Source of the DNA: Desulfobacterales bacterium CG23_combo_of_CG06-09_8_20_14_all_52_9
GTDB taxonomy: Bacteria > Desulfobacterota > Desulfobacteria > Desulfobacterales > UBA2156
Assembly: GCA_002771315.1 (NCBI GenBank)
Contig: PCSF01000282.1
Span: 1-22,813, forward strand
Direction of reading: 5' to 3'
Length of the DNA stretch: 22,813 nt
Each line of letters starts with the position of its first letter. Position 1 is the first letter of the stretch. Of this stretch, positions 21,617 through 22,813 are shown piece after piece. Made by a program: the position numbers and the translations under genes. The notes under the pieces were generated by a model that had not been told where the DNA came from, made no database searches, and was given only the letters and a program-made list of their open reading frames with translations.

Positions 21617-22813
21617 TCAAAAACCGACGGCGGTCGCAATTCTTTCAGTCAAAGCCTTAAGACGGGGAAAGGATGCAACCGGAAGGGTTCCCATGAGGCG
21701 GGACAGGGTTGTGACGGCCGTCGGAATATAGGCGGCAAAAGCGGTTTTGCATTTCACACGAGTCAAATATGCAAACGCACCCAGGACCTGGAGGTTTCTG
21801 CAAACGGCAAAAATGCGATAACCTTCGCGGAATCGATCGGGGTTAAGGGTTCGCCGTTGAGTCAGTCGCTTTATGGCAAAATCAAGGAGCATGTCCTGAA
21901 GTGAGACCGGCAAATCGACATAGGGATCGATGAGTAAAGAAGCCAGGTCGTATTGGATCGGACCGATGCGTGCTCCCTGAAAATCGATGAAAAAGATATT
22001 GCCGTTTGCCACCATGATGTTTCTGGATTGGAAATCGCGGTGCATGAGGCCGAAGAGGGAGTGTTCCATTGCCTGGCGGGCCAAGAGCTGAAATTCTTCT
22101 TCCAGCATGTCCTGGGGGATATCAAGCCCCAGATAATGATTGACAAAAGCATCGAGAAAGTAGCGGCACTCCCTTTCGACGATCAGGTTTTGGTCATAGA
22201 TAGGGGTTTGATAAGCCCATCTCAAATCGAATCCCCGAGTCCCTTCAACAGAGAATTCGATGAGGTGTTCGATGACTTTCTGATAGATGGAAAACCGGTG
22301 TCCTGAGGATGGGGTGTTTTGAAGATACCCTTGAAGGGATACATCGCCGAGGTCTTCCATGACGGCCCATCCCGAGAAGGTGTCAAATGCATGGATATCC
22401 GGTACCGGTACTCCCTTGGTTTTCAGGAATCGACCGATTTTAATCCAGGATTCCATTTCCCCGGACCTGGATTCGGTTTGGATGCCGTGATTGACGGCCA
22501 CCAGGGACTTTTCATTCCGAAAAAGACGAAACCACGCACGGTCCGACCCATCTCCTGGAAGCATTTCTTTGCGGGTGTGCTGCAGTGTTTCCGGAAATCG
22601 GGGCCAGGCCTTATGAAATGCTTCGGTCGAAAGGGCATCCAGTGACGCATCGCAGTATCGAGCGGGGGTGCCGATATCTTTCCAGTAGGCATGATCCGCC
22701 ACGAAGGCATAAATCGGTTTGCCGTCAAGGAGCATACGACGGTAGGCATCGATGCTGTGTGAAAATCCGATTTTTGGGATGTAACCAAGAACTTGACGGT
22801 CTATGACCTGGAT
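21617..22813 (-). CDS. Nucleotidyltransferase-phosphotransferase fusion (MurU-AmgK-like), 5' end cut by window
   Basis: The minus-strand frame is open to base 22813, so the N-terminus is missing; the ATG at 22735 is internal. The first ~50 visible residues (IQVIDRQVLGYIPK, FSHSIDAYRRMLLDGKPIYAF, AYWKDIGTPARY) are the end of a sugar-1-phosphate nucleotidyltransferase. After a short linker comes an aminoglycoside-phosphotransferase-fold kinase of ~320 residues: MLPGDGSDRAWFRL, VMEDLGDVSLQGYL, the catalytic loop LMHRDFQSRNIMV and the metal-binding IDFQGARIGPIQYDLASLL. In Pseudomonas two separate proteins, AmgK (N-acetylmuramate/GlcNAc anomeric kinase) and MurU (uridylyltransferase), do these consecutive steps in cell-wall recycling. 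The similarity suggests, but does not prove, the same substrates here. dapB follows 37 bases downstream. Confidence 0.87.
   Translation of the reverse strand: MQVIDRQVLGYIPKIGFSHSIDAYRRMLLDGKPIYAFVADHAYWKDIGTPARYCDASLDALSTEAFHKAWPRFPETLQHTRKEMLPGDGSDRAWFRLFRNEKSLVAVNHGIQTESRSGEMESWIKIGRFLKTKGVPVPDIHAFDTFSGWAVMEDLGDVSLQGYLQNTPSSGHRFSIYQKVIEHLIEFSVEGTRGFDLRWAYQTPIYDQNLIVERECRYFLDAFVNHYLGLDIPQDMLEEEFQLLARQAMEHSLFGLMHRDFQSRNIMVANGNIFFIDFQGARIGPIQYDLASLLIDPYVDLPVSLQDMLLDFAIKRLTQRRTLNPDRFREGYRIFAVCRNLQVLGAFAYLTRVKCKTAFAAYIPTAVTTLSRLMGTLPVASFPRLKALTERIATAVGF

Overview
The window looks like chromosomal DNA of a deltaproteobacterium (Desulfobacterota, most like the sulfate-reducing Desulfobacterales). 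This is inferred from three things: the gene order kdsA-kdsC-lptC-lptA-lptB-rpoN-hpf-ptsN-rapZ-EIIA(Man), a DUF39 'homocysteine biosynthesis' gene of the kind found in sulfate reducers and methanogens, and palindromic intergenic repeats of a type I associate with that phylum. Base composition looks near 50% G+C throughout. It is mostly core genome, with one mobile-element boundary at the left edge.

Left edge (1-434): the C-terminal end of a tyrosine recombinase runs into the 3' end of a tRNA-Leu(GAG) gene on the opposite strand. The integrase stop codon touches the tRNA CCA end, and a strong intrinsic terminator for the tRNA lies inside the last integrase codons. This looks like the junction of an integrative element lying to the left of the window.

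Bases 445-10045 are one almost gap-free minus-strand run. It starts from a good sigma-70-like promoter upstream of kdsA and reads leftward: kdsA and kdsC (Kdo supply), lptC-lptA-lptB (LPS transport), rpoN (sigma-54), hpf (ribosome hibernation), ptsN, rapZ and a mannose-type EIIA (regulatory phosphotransfer), then gap, tpiA, secG and tRNA-Leu. The gap-tpiA-secG-tRNA block is probably a separate transcription unit, because a hairpin and a 140-base spacer precede gap.

Bases 10148-17487 are a plus-strand series: a membrane-anchored M23 peptidase, the DUF39 sulfurtransferase-like gene, thpR, recA and alaS. A 441-base gap between thpR and recA holds two back-to-back palindromic repeat elements bounded by a perfect 21-base inverted repeat.

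Bases 17596-22813 are a minus-strand series converging on alaS: a nucleotidyltransferase-sugar kinase fusion cut by the window end, a plant-type dapB, a YejA-like peptide-binding protein and a YihY-family membrane protein with an extra C-terminal domain.

Most genes serve envelope building (Kdo, LPS export, peptidoglycan precursors or recycling, lysine/DAP, M23 peptidase, SecG) or regulation tied to it (RpoN, PtsN, RapZ). I found no CRISPR array, no rRNA, no complete insertion sequence and no clearly new multigene system. The most unusual points are the integrase/tRNA junction, the tandem repeat before recA, the kinase fusion and the plant-type DapB.
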